Of a DNA stretch of 6,367 nucleotides, positions 1 through 4,970 are shown piece by piece. The notes under the pieces are model-generated. The model ran no database searches, was not told where the DNA came from, and saw nothing but the letters and a program-made list of their open reading frames with translations. The DNA is from an uncultured Eubacteriales bacterium (GTDB lineage Bacteria; Bacillota; Clostridia; UBA1381; UMGS1253). Each line of letters starts with the position of its first letter. Position 1 is the first letter of the stretch. The stretch is from the NCBI GenBank assembly GCA_900550065.1, contig URQR01000121.1, positions 1-6,367 of the forward strand, in the 5' to 3' direction. Made by a program: the position numbers and the translations under genes.

Positions 1-619
1 GTGTAAAGTGGGACGGCGCGTTTTTGCAGTCGTTATAATTGCTTAGCCAGCGCTGTGTTTTAATCATGCCGGGCAGGACAGCGTTGACCCGGATTCCGTA
101 CTTACCCAAATCGAGCGCGAGCGCGCGGTTCATGCCGAGGATACCGCTTTTTGAAGTACTGTAAGCCACACGGCCGGGAATTGCGCGGTAAGCCGTGTTT
201 GAGTTGATAAAGACGATTGCGCCCTTGCCCTTTTGTTTCATTTGCAGAGCTGCCTGCCGCGCGAGCATAAAGTTCCAGCCGATGTTTGTGTTGATGACCG
301 ACATAAATTCCTCATAAGGTACGCTCAGCGTGTCCTGATTGATACCGAGGTTTGCGGCGTTTAATACGAGTGTATCGAGCAGATAGCCTTTGTTTTTAAT
401 ATCTTCAAACAGTGAAATGACACGTGCTTCACTTCCGGGTTCTAAGCCACAGCCATACGCCTGTACGGGGTATGTGTTCATGATTCTTTGCGCCGCCTCC
501 TGCGCGCGGGACAGATCGCGGCTGGTGATGAATACGTCATAGCCTTCTTTTGCAAAGCGAGCCGCAATTGCGTAGCCTGTGCCGTTTGTTGCACCTGTCA
601 CTAAAACAGATTGGTTCAT
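1..619 (-). CDS. Classical short-chain dehydrogenase/reductase (SDR), C-terminus cut by window edge
   Basis: NAD(P)-dependent oxidoreductase of the classical SDR family, probably cytosolic and acting on a sugar, sugar acid or related ketone. The 206 visible residues show the cofactor loop TGATNGTGY at residues 8-16, the NAAN motif at 87-90, and the full tetrad Asn112, Ser140, Tyr153 and Lys157 (YSTSK). Arg34 after the second beta strand favours NADP(H), which is inference. The last visible part reads RVNAVLPGMIKT, the usual SDR stretch before the substrate loop. About 40-60 C-terminal residues should lie beyond position 1, since family members are near 250 residues. The ATG at 619-617 is preceded by AAGGAGG at 634-628, which overlaps the stop codon of the upstream dehydratase gene, so the two are probably co-transcribed and translationally coupled. 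A role in the same sugar-acid pathway is likely. The exact substrate is unknown. Confidence 0.93.
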   Translation of the reverse strand, partial: MNQSVLVTGATNGTGYAIAARFAKEGYDVFITSRDLSRAQEAAQRIMNTYPVQAYGCGLEPGSEARVISLFEDIKNKGYLLDTLVLNAANLGINQDTLSVPYEEFMSVINTNIGWNFMLARQAALQMKQKGKGAIVFINSNTAYRAIPGRVAYSTSKSGILGMNRALALDLGKYGIRVNAVLPGMIKTQRWLSNYNDCKNAPSHFT

Positions 620-627
620 AATAATTG

Positions 628-634
628 CCTCCTT
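628..634 (-). promoter_or_regulatory. Ribosome binding site of the SDR gene, overlapping the upstream stop codon
   Basis: On the minus strand, AAGGAGG lies 8 bases before the ATG at 619-617 and shares its first bases with the TAA stop (635-633) of the dehydratase gene. Ribosomes finishing the upstream gene sit directly on this site, which suggests translational coupling. The coupling itself is inference. Confidence 0.8.
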
Positions 635-1793
635 AAAAATAAAACGAAGTTTTTGCCGGACGAATATCCGTCAGCGCGCCGGTATAGTGGCGCAGCGTGT
701 GCGGCTGGTAGGGATGTGCGAGGCAGGTCGCCTCGTCAATTTCAATCCCAAGCCCCGGTCTGTCCGGTATTGCCATATATCCGTCCGCATAGTCGAGCTG
801 TTCATTCGTGATATCCTTACGGTAATCAACGTCGCTGTACATGATTTCAAGGATGGAAAAATTCGGACAACTTGCCGCCAATTGTAAGGTCGCCGCATTT
901 GCGACCGGGCCGGACGGATTGTGCGGTGCAAAGGGAATATAATACGCCTCCGCCATTGCCGCAATCTTTTTTAGCTCCATGATGCCGCCTGCGTGCGAGA
1001 CGTCGGGCTGGACAAAATCCGCCGCCTGCTTTTCAAACAGACTGCGGTAGTCATAACGCGTATACAGCCGCTCGCCGGCGGAAATTGCGACGGGGGACTT
1101 GTCACGGACGGCCCTTAATGCGTCAAGATTGTCCGGCGGGGTCGGCTCCTCGAACCACATTGGATGAAACTGTTCTAATTCCTTTGCAATTTTGATTCCC
1201 GTCGGAATATTGAAACGGCCGTGCCCCTCAATTAGCAGGTCTACATCGGGGCCAACGGCTTTGCGTACCTCGTCGATACATGTAAGCGCAGTGGTCAGGT
1301 CTTGGTTAGAGATTTCAAGATAGCTTTTGCCAAACGGGTCCCACTTCATTGCTGTTACGCCGCGCGCTGCTGCGGCTTTTGCCTTTTCGCCGAACTCCGC
1401 CGGCGTTTTTGCGCCGGAAAACCACCCGTTTACATAGATACGCACCTGCTCATTTACTTTGCCGCCCAATAATTGATATACGGGCACGTTTAAGCACTTG
1501 CCTAAGATATCGTAAAGCGCCATTTCCACCGCCGACAGCGCCGACATTAGTACCGCGCCGCCGCGCCAGTATGCGTCGCGGTAAATTGTGTGCCAGTGCT
1601 TTTCAATTTCAAGCGGGTTTTTTCCTGTCAAGTATTCTTTGATATGTTCGACTGCGCCAATGAGCGCTTTTTCCTTGTACTCGAGTGTCGCTTCTCCAAC
1701 GCCGTCGATTCCTTCATCGGTGTAGACTTTTACAAAGACCCAATTTGTCCGGAAACAGTCGACCGCAAAGGTTTTGATATCTGTTACCTTCAT
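633..1793 (-). CDS. Mandelate racemase/enolase-superfamily sugar-acid dehydratase (galactonate dehydratase-like)
   Basis: Cytosolic Mg2+-dependent enzyme expected to remove water from an aldonic acid, giving a 2-keto-3-deoxy acid. The 386 residues form the N-terminal capping domain (about 1-115) and the enolase barrel (about 120-355), near the length of E. coli DgoD. Compared with DgoD from memory, every active-site position aligns with a constant offset of six. The metal ligands are Glu189, Glu215 (FEEP) and Glu241 (AGER), the catalytic histidines are His191 and His291 (APHNP), and Glu316 follows. QPDVSHAGG at 262-270 and GLGIEID at 347-353 are also typical. The first ligand is Glu where DgoD has Asp183. 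The substrate is not certain; galactonate is one option among several aldonates. The ATG is preceded by AAAGGAAGTG about 10 bases upstream. It is the first gene of a minus-strand operon with the SDR gene. Confidence 0.9.
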   Translation of the reverse strand: MKVTDIKTFAVDCFRTNWVFVKVYTDEGIDGVGEATLEYKEKALIGAVEHIKEYLTGKNPLEIEKHWHTIYRDAYWRGGAVLMSALSAVEMALYDILGKCLNVPVYQLLGGKVNEQVRIYVNGWFSGAKTPAEFGEKAKAAAARGVTAMKWDPFGKSYLEISNQDLTTALTCIDEVRKAVGPDVDLLIEGHGRFNIPTGIKIAKELEQFHPMWFEEPTPPDNLDALRAVRDKSPVAISAGERLYTRYDYRSLFEKQAADFVQPDVSHAGGIMELKKIAAMAEAYYIPFAPHNPSGPVANAATLQLAASCPNFSILEIMYSDVDYRKDITNEQLDYADGYMAIPDRPGLGIEIDEATCLAHPYQPHTLRHYTGALTDIRPAKTSFYF

Positions 1794-1822
1794 TTTAAAA
1801 TATCACTTCCTTTAAAATAAAC

Positions 1823-1843
1823 ATTATAAACATATAAAGTATA
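1823..1843 (-). promoter_or_regulatory. Candidate -10 elements for the dehydratase-SDR operon
   Basis: Reading the minus strand, TATAAT (1828-1823) and TATACT (1843-1838) are both good -10 hexamers upstream of the dehydratase start. Neither has a recognisable TTGACA-like -35 at 16-18 bp (ACTCTT and TGTTTT respectively). A weak -35 would fit an activator-dependent promoter. Which hexamer is used, if either, cannot be settled from sequence. Confidence 0.35.
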
Positions 1844-1870
1844 TCAAGAGTTATAGGGCAAAAACAGACG

Positions 1871-1900
1871 AAATATTACGGTTCTTTTTCAAAATATTAC
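1871..1900 (-). promoter_or_regulatory. 21-bp-phased direct repeat, possible activator site upstream of the dehydratase operon
   Basis: AAATATTAC occurs at 1871-1879 and again at 1892-1900, exactly 21 bp apart, with a further matching C and G around each copy. Two same-orientation half-sites two helical turns apart are characteristic of AraC/XylS-family binding. The pair lies just upstream of -10 candidates that lack a good -35. No regulator gene is visible in the window, so the assignment is inference, and AT-rich sequence produces such matches by chance fairly easily. Confidence 0.3.
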
Positions 1901-1964
1901 TGTGTTAAAATTAGCAATTTTTTATTTTGGATAAAGGGTGCGTTAAGCACAGCCATAAAACAAC

Positions 1965-2013
1965 ATATTTTTTTTAAAAATATATTGACAAGCCAAAAAA
2001 GACATGATATACT
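1965..2013 (+). promoter_or_regulatory. Strong sigma-A promoter of the tRNA operon with UP-like element
   Basis: TTGACA at 1985-1990 and TATACT at 2008-2013 are separated by exactly 17 bp, and the -10 is extended (TGa at 2005-2007). Just upstream, 1965-1984 is purely A/T with eight T followed by five A, resembling an UP element. Transcription should start near 2020, about 34 bases before tRNA-Glu. The leader contains a small 6-bp hairpin (2023-2028 with 2036-2041). The strength suits a stable-RNA operon. Confidence 0.85.
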
Positions 2014-2053
2014 ATCATTCGTCGGTTCGGGTGCAGAACTGATTTTAAAATAA

Positions 2054-2128
2054 GGCCCATTGGTCAAGCGGTTAAGACGTCGGCCTCTCACGCCGGAATC
2101 AAGGGTTCGATTCCCTTATGGGTCACCA
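2054..2128 (+). tRNA. tRNA-Glu (anticodon CUC)
   Basis: A complete 75-base cloverleaf. The acceptor stem is GGCCCAT with ATGGGTC (one G-U pair). The D stem GTC/GAC encloses the usual GG-containing loop. The anticodon stem TCGGC/GCCGG encloses loop CTCTCAC, with anticodon CTC at 2087-2089. The T loop is TTCGATT, the discriminator is A2125, and CCA is encoded at 2126-2128. It reads GAG, a second Glu isoacceptor that supplements the usual UUC species in genomes using GAG often. It is first in a two-tRNA operon, seven bases ahead of tRNA-Val. Confidence 0.96.
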
Positions 2129-2135
2129 TTTATGT

Positions 2136-2211
2136 GGGAGTTTAGCTCAGCTGGGAGAGCATCTGCCTTACAAGCAGAGGGTCACAGGTTCGAGCCCTGT
2201 AACTCCCACCA
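2136..2211 (+). tRNA. tRNA-Val (anticodon UAC)
   Basis: A complete 76-base cloverleaf. The acceptor stem is GGGAGTT with AACTCCC. The D stem is GCTC/GAGC. The anticodon stem TCTGC/GCAGA encloses loop CTTACAA, with anticodon TAC at 2169-2171. The T loop is TTCGAGC, the discriminator is A2208, and CCA is encoded at 2209-2211. It reads GUA and, with wobble modification, other Val codons. The last A of CCA is also the first base of the terminator hairpin that follows. Confidence 0.97.
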
Positions 2212-2249
2212 TAAAATACAACACGCTGAAACAGCGTGTTGTATTTTAT
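2211..2249 (+). terminator. Rho-independent terminator of the tRNA operon
   Basis: A perfect 18-bp inverted repeat (2211-2228 and 2232-2249) with a three-base AAA loop. The GC-containing core ACACGCTG/CAGCGTGT is followed by TGTATTTTAT and preceded by the complementary A-rich arm, so it could work in both directions. It starts at the terminal A of the tRNA-Val CCA end. Confidence 0.85.
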
Positions 2250-2293
2250 CATAAGTATATGTCCGCAAAAAACTGTGAAAGGAAGGATTCTAA

Positions 2294-2518
2294 TTGCAAA
2301 AAATAGTTTATATTAGCAATAGCAGAGATTTCACAGAACAGCAGGACATTAATGATAACAAATATCTTACGCGGGTTAATAAATTATTGGAAGAAGGCTG
2401 GACGGTTTCGCAAATGACTCCGTATACCGTGGAAGTTGACCCCAAACTTGAAAATTATCTCCATAAAGAAACATTTGTATCTTTTGTTGTTCTTGAAAAG
2501 GATATAAAAGAAAAATAA
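2294..2518 (+). CDS. Small hypothetical protein (74 residues, TTG start)
   Basis: I do not recognise this gene with certainty. The frame opens with TTG at 2294, directly after an in-frame TAA (2291-2293), and GGAAGG at 2281-2286 is well spaced for initiation, so a non-ATG start is the best reading. The protein is charged and soluble with no signal peptide or membrane segment. The pattern is a short beta strand (IVYIS, residues 4-8), a probable helix ending LLEEGWTV (31-38), and a final strand FVSFVVLEK (61-69). This layout recalls short DUF4177-like proteins, where a helix leads into a conserved GW and a strand, but that likeness is only impressionistic. It sits alone between two terminators with no clear promoter of its own and may rely on read-through from the tRNA operon. 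Confidence 0.65.
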   Translation: MQKIVYISNSRDFTEQQDINDNKYLTRVNKLLEEGWTVSQMTPYTVEVDPKLENYLHKETFVSFVVLEKDIKEK

Positions 2519-2576
2519 TTTTCTGTATCGGGATGAGTTTTGATTTTTTAGAACACAAATATAAATTTAATAATAA

Positions 2577-2613
2577 ACGTGTGACTGGCAGATGCCGGTT
2601 GTGCGTTTTTTTT
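2577..2613 (+). terminator. Rho-independent terminator after the small hypothetical gene
   Basis: ACGTGTGACTGGCA (2577-2590) pairs with TGCCGGTTGTGCGT (2593-2606), using several G-U pairs and a very small loop, and is followed by eight T residues (2606-2613). It separates the small gene from the next promoter. Confidence 0.7.
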
Positions 2614-2633
2614 ATGCTTTTTTGTGTTTTCTA

Positions 2634-2662
2634 TTGACAACTGCAGTACGGCATGCTACCCT
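2634..2662 (+). promoter_or_regulatory. Sigma-A promoter of the epimerase/aldolase operon
   Basis: TTGACA at 2634-2639 is a perfect -35. Seventeen bases downstream lies TACCCT (2657-2662), a poor -10 hexamer but with the TGn extension (2654-2656). Transcription would start near 2669, leaving a leader of roughly 105 bases. The -10 and predicted start lie inside a perfect inverted repeat, so a bound protein would block this promoter. Confidence 0.7.
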
Positions 2663-2692
2663 ATTAGTAACTAAAAAGTTACTAATAGGGTA
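2657..2692. promoter_or_regulatory. Perfect 16+16-bp inverted repeat, probable repressor operator
   Basis: TACCCTATTAGTAACT (2657-2672) is followed by AAAA and then its exact reverse complement (2677-2692). It covers the -10 and predicted transcription start and has no T run after it, so an operator fits better than a terminator. The inner TTAGT...ACTAA ends recall xylose-repressor (ROK family) operators of Bacillus, while the overall dyad would also suit MarR, GntR or HxlR proteins. The identity of the regulator is unknown because no regulator gene is in the window. Confidence 0.7.
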
Positions 2693-2713
2693 TATACATA
2701 CTTGAGCCCTTAC

Positions 2714-2755
2714 CGGAATAGAACAGCAATATTAGCTGCGCTAACTCAAATTCCG
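2714..2755 (+). promoter_or_regulatory. Nested stem-loop in the 5' leader next to the ribosome binding site
   Basis: In the leader of the epimerase gene, CGGAAT (2714-2719) can pair with ATTCCG (2750-2755), enclosing a second hairpin TTAGC-TGC-GCTAA (2732-2744). The outer stem ends directly at the GAGGAAAGG Shine-Dalgarno (2755-2763). It could tune translation, but I do not recognise it as any known riboswitch, and stems this short occur by chance. Confidence 0.25.
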
Positions 2756-2774
2756 AGGAAAGGATTGAAATATT

Positions 2775-3791
2775 ATGTGGAACGAGGAAAAATTAGACCG
2801 TCTGCTGACAACGCCATCTTCACGGTTGATTGCAGATATTGAAAAACTTGCGGGAGATATTATGGTGCTTGGCGCGGGCGGAAAGATGGGGCCGACGCTG
2901 TGTTTGCTGGCGAAAAACGCGTGCCGCGCGGCGGGCGTACAAAAACGGGTGATTGCCGTGTCGCGTTTTGGCGATGCCTCTGCTGCAGAGCTGCTCCGCG
3001 CGCATGATGTCGAGGTAATATCATGCGACCTGCTTGCACCGGGCGCGCTTGACACGCTGCCTGACTGTGAGAATATTATTTATATGGCGGGACGTAAGTT
3101 TGGCACGGACGGACAGGAGTATCTTACATGGGCGATGAACGCTTGGCTGCCGTCGCTCGTTGCCGCACGGTATCGAGCGGCGAACATAGTTGTGTTTTCT
3201 TCAGGCAATATTTATCCGTTTGTTCCGACGCACAGCGGCGGCTGCGGCGAAACAACAAAAGCTGAGCCGACGGGAGAGTACGCGATGAGCTGTCTGGCGC
3301 GGGAGCGCATGTTTGAGTACGGCGCAAAGACATACGGTACAAAAGGGCTGATTTACCGGCTCAATTACGCTGTCGATTTGCGTTATGGCGTTTTGTTTGA
3401 TATTGCGCAGAATGTGCTGCATGGGCGGCCTGTGTCACTGGCGAACGGCTGCTTTAATTGCATTTGGCAGGGCGATGCAAACGAGATTGCGCTGCGCGCG
3501 CTGCTGCATACGGATACACCGATGAACGTTGTAAATGTAACCGGGCCGGAAACGGTGTCGACAAAAAAAACGGCGCTGGCGTTTGGTGCGTTGTTCGGCG
3601 TAGAACCCGTTTTTGATGGGGAAGAGGGAGAAACTGCACTCCTAAGCGATGCATCAAAGGCGGTGTCGCTGTTTGGGTATCCAACGGTCGGCATTCATGA
3701 GCTGATAAAATGGCAGGCAGAGTGGATCAAAAGCGGGGGACGCTCGCTCGGTAAGCCGACACATTTTGAGGAAACAAAGGGCAGGTTTTAA
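2775..3791 (+). CDS. Atypical extended SDR, NAD-dependent epimerase/dehydratase-like
   Basis: A 338-residue cytosolic protein of the extended SDR (sugar epimerase/dehydratase) type. The Rossmann motif GAGGKMG is at residues 33-39 after strand DIMVL, and a YMAG segment follows the fourth strand (103-106). The Ser region FSSGNIYPF is at 141-149. The catalytic Tyr is probably Tyr169 in EYAMSC, but the Lys expected four residues later is Cys173, so the YxxxK motif is broken. The flanking SCLARERMFEY is well formed, which suggests a genuine subfamily trait rather than decay. An N-terminal helix of about 27 residues precedes the fold. Chemistry could be altered, or the protein may mainly bind NAD or a sugar. 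AGGAAAGG about 11 bases before the ATG supports the start. It is first in the operon, 20 bases before the DapA-like gene, and the pairing suggests a shared pathway. Confidence 0.85.
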   Translation: MWNEEKLDRLLTTPSSRLIADIEKLAGDIMVLGAGGKMGPTLCLLAKNACRAAGVQKRVIAVSRFGDASAAELLRAHDVEVISCDLLAPGALDTLPDCENIIYMAGRKFGTDGQEYLTWAMNAWLPSLVAARYRAANIVVFSSGNIYPFVPTHSGGCGETTKAEPTGEYAMSCLARERMFEYGAKTYGTKGLIYRLNYAVDLRYGVLFDIAQNVLHGRPVSLANGCFNCIWQGDANEIALRALLHTDTPMNVVNVTGPETVSTKKTALAFGALFGVEPVFDGEEGETALLSDASKAVSLFGYPTVGIHELIKWQAEWIKSGGRSLGKPTHFEETKGRF

Positions 3792-3811
3792 AATAGAGGA
3801 GGGCGGATTCG

Positions 3812-4873
3812 ATGGACAGACACAAACAAGCGCTTGAAAAATTGGCACACGGTACGGTCATCCCTGCGACGCCGCTCGCGCTGGACGCAGAGCGGAAATT
3901 TGACGAAAAGCGGCAGCGTGCACTGCTGCGTTACTACATGGACGCAGGCGTCGGCGGAATCGCAGTCGGCGTTCATACGACGCAGTTTGCAATTCGCGAC
4001 CCGGAAATTGCACTGTTTCGGCCTGTGTTGGAGTTGACGGCGCAGGAAATGGCGCGTTATGAACAGCAAAGCGGAAAGACGCTCGTCCGCGTGGCGGGCG
4101 CGTGCGGGCCGGTGAAGCAGGCTGTGGAGGAAGCTGCGCTTGCGAAAGAATTGGGATTTGATGCGGTATTGCTTAGCCCGGGCGGCCTTGCGTCGTACAG
4201 CGAAGCGGAGTTGCTTGCACGTACGCGCGAGGTAGCGGCGGTATTGCCGGTAATTGGTTTCTATTTACAGCCCTCGGTCGGCGGACGCGTCTTTACTTAT
4301 CAGTATTGGGAGTGGCTTTGCGAGATACCAAACGTTATTGCAATCAAAAGTGCGCCCTTTAACCGTTACCAGACGCTCGACGTAGTGCGGGCCGCGGCGC
4401 TGAGCAGCAGACGGGAACAGATTGCGCTCTATACGGGCAACGACGACAATATTGTGATTGACCTGCTGACAAAGTATCAATTCACGGTAAATGGGACAGT
4501 CTATGAAAAACGGTTTTGCGGCGGTCTGCTGGGCCATTGGTCCGTATGGGTCAAGCGCGTTGTTGAGCTCTTTGAGAGTATCAAGGCAGAGGCGGACAAA
4601 GATATGCTCAGTGCGCAGATGCTTGTGCTGGCCAATGAAATAACGGATACGAACGCGGCGCTGTTCGACACGGCGCATGGTTTTGCCGGCTGTATCGCCG
4701 GGTTGCATTATGTGCTCAAAAAGCAGGGCTTATTTGAAACAATCAACTGCCTTGACCCAAACGAAACGCTATCGCTCGGGCAGGCGGAGGAAATTGAACG
4801 GGTGTACCGGATGTATCCGCATCTGACGGACGATGGCTTTGTGCGGGAAAATCTGGATAAATGGCTGGTGTAA
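3812..4873 (+). CDS. DapA/N-acetylneuraminate lyase-family aldolase-like protein
   Basis: A class I (Schiff-base) aldolase or synthase of the DHDPS/NAL superfamily, 353 residues versus about 290-300 for typical members. The TIM barrel begins at GTVIPATPL (14-22). The proposed Schiff-base lysine is Lys179 (VIAIKSAP) and the catalytic Tyr is Tyr151 (GFYLQPS), 28 residues apart as in E. coli DapA (133/161). TT at 56-57 and TGND at 208-211 match other active-site positions. Where DapA has substrate-binding Arg138, this protein has Val156, and the GTTGE motif is altered to GVHTTQ, so it is probably not lysine biosynthesis. A 2-keto-3-deoxy sugar-acid aldolase or related lyase is the natural guess. 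The extra length is mainly at the C-terminus (about 300-353). GAGGAGGG at 3796-3803 supports the ATG start, and the gene lies 20 bases after the extended SDR gene. Confidence 0.88.
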   Translation: MDRHKQALEKLAHGTVIPATPLALDAERKFDEKRQRALLRYYMDAGVGGIAVGVHTTQFAIRDPEIALFRPVLELTAQEMARYEQQSGKTLVRVAGACGPVKQAVEEAALAKELGFDAVLLSPGGLASYSEAELLARTREVAAVLPVIGFYLQPSVGGRVFTYQYWEWLCEIPNVIAIKSAPFNRYQTLDVVRAAALSSRREQIALYTGNDDNIVIDLLTKYQFTVNGTVYEKRFCGGLLGHWSVWVKRVVELFESIKAEADKDMLSAQMLVLANEITDTNAALFDTAHGFAGCIAGLHYVLKKQGLFETINCLDPNETLSLGQAEEIERVYRMYPHLTDDGFVRENLDKWLV

Positions 4874-4879
4874 ACGAAT

Positions 4880-4898
4880 AAATTTCGAAAAAATTTCG
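4880..4898. repeat. Short A/T repeat AAATTTCG in the GH39 upstream spacer
   Basis: AAATTTCG occurs at 4880-4887 and 4891-4898, 11 bp apart (about one helical turn), and CGAAA-AAA-TTTCG forms a small dyad at 4886-4898. It lies roughly 50 bp upstream of the predicted GH39 transcription start, where a regulator could bind. Chance is a serious alternative. Confidence 0.25.
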
Positions 4899-4910
4899 TG
4901 GCTTCCCCTC

Positions 4911-4937
4911 TTGCATTGCCATTGTATTTCGTATAAT
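4911..4937 (+). promoter_or_regulatory. Possible internal promoter of the GH39-like gene
   Basis: A perfect TATAAT lies at 4932-4937, with TTGCAT (4911-4916) as the nearest -35 candidate at a short 15-bp spacing. The start point would be near 4944, giving a leader of about 27 bases. The good -10 and the 97-base gap from the previous gene support separate or additional expression; the weak -35 leaves doubt. Confidence 0.45.
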
Positions 4938-4970
4938 GTTAATTTATCATTTACATGAGGGGAGAAAGCG

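Noticed and set aside
579..887. Plus-strand 102-codon frame across the dehydratase-SDR junction
   Set aside because: It overlaps the ends of two clearly real minus-strand genes, and its translation resembles no family.
2054..2211. tRNA pair as an integration site for a mobile island
   Set aside because: No integrase gene, no second copy of the tRNA 3' end and no flanking repeat is visible in the window.
2060..2306. Two plus-strand open frames covering the tRNA genes
   Set aside because: They run through two well-formed tRNA cloverleaves and the terminator and have no ribosome site; the frames are a by-product of tRNA sequence.
2657..2692. Inverted repeat read as a terminator or a transposon end
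   Set aside because: There is no T run after it, it lies over a promoter, and there is no transposase or target duplication nearby.
2714..2755. Known riboswitch class in the epimerase leader
   Set aside because: The stems are short and no conserved core of a known class can be recognised; kept only as a possible stem-loop.
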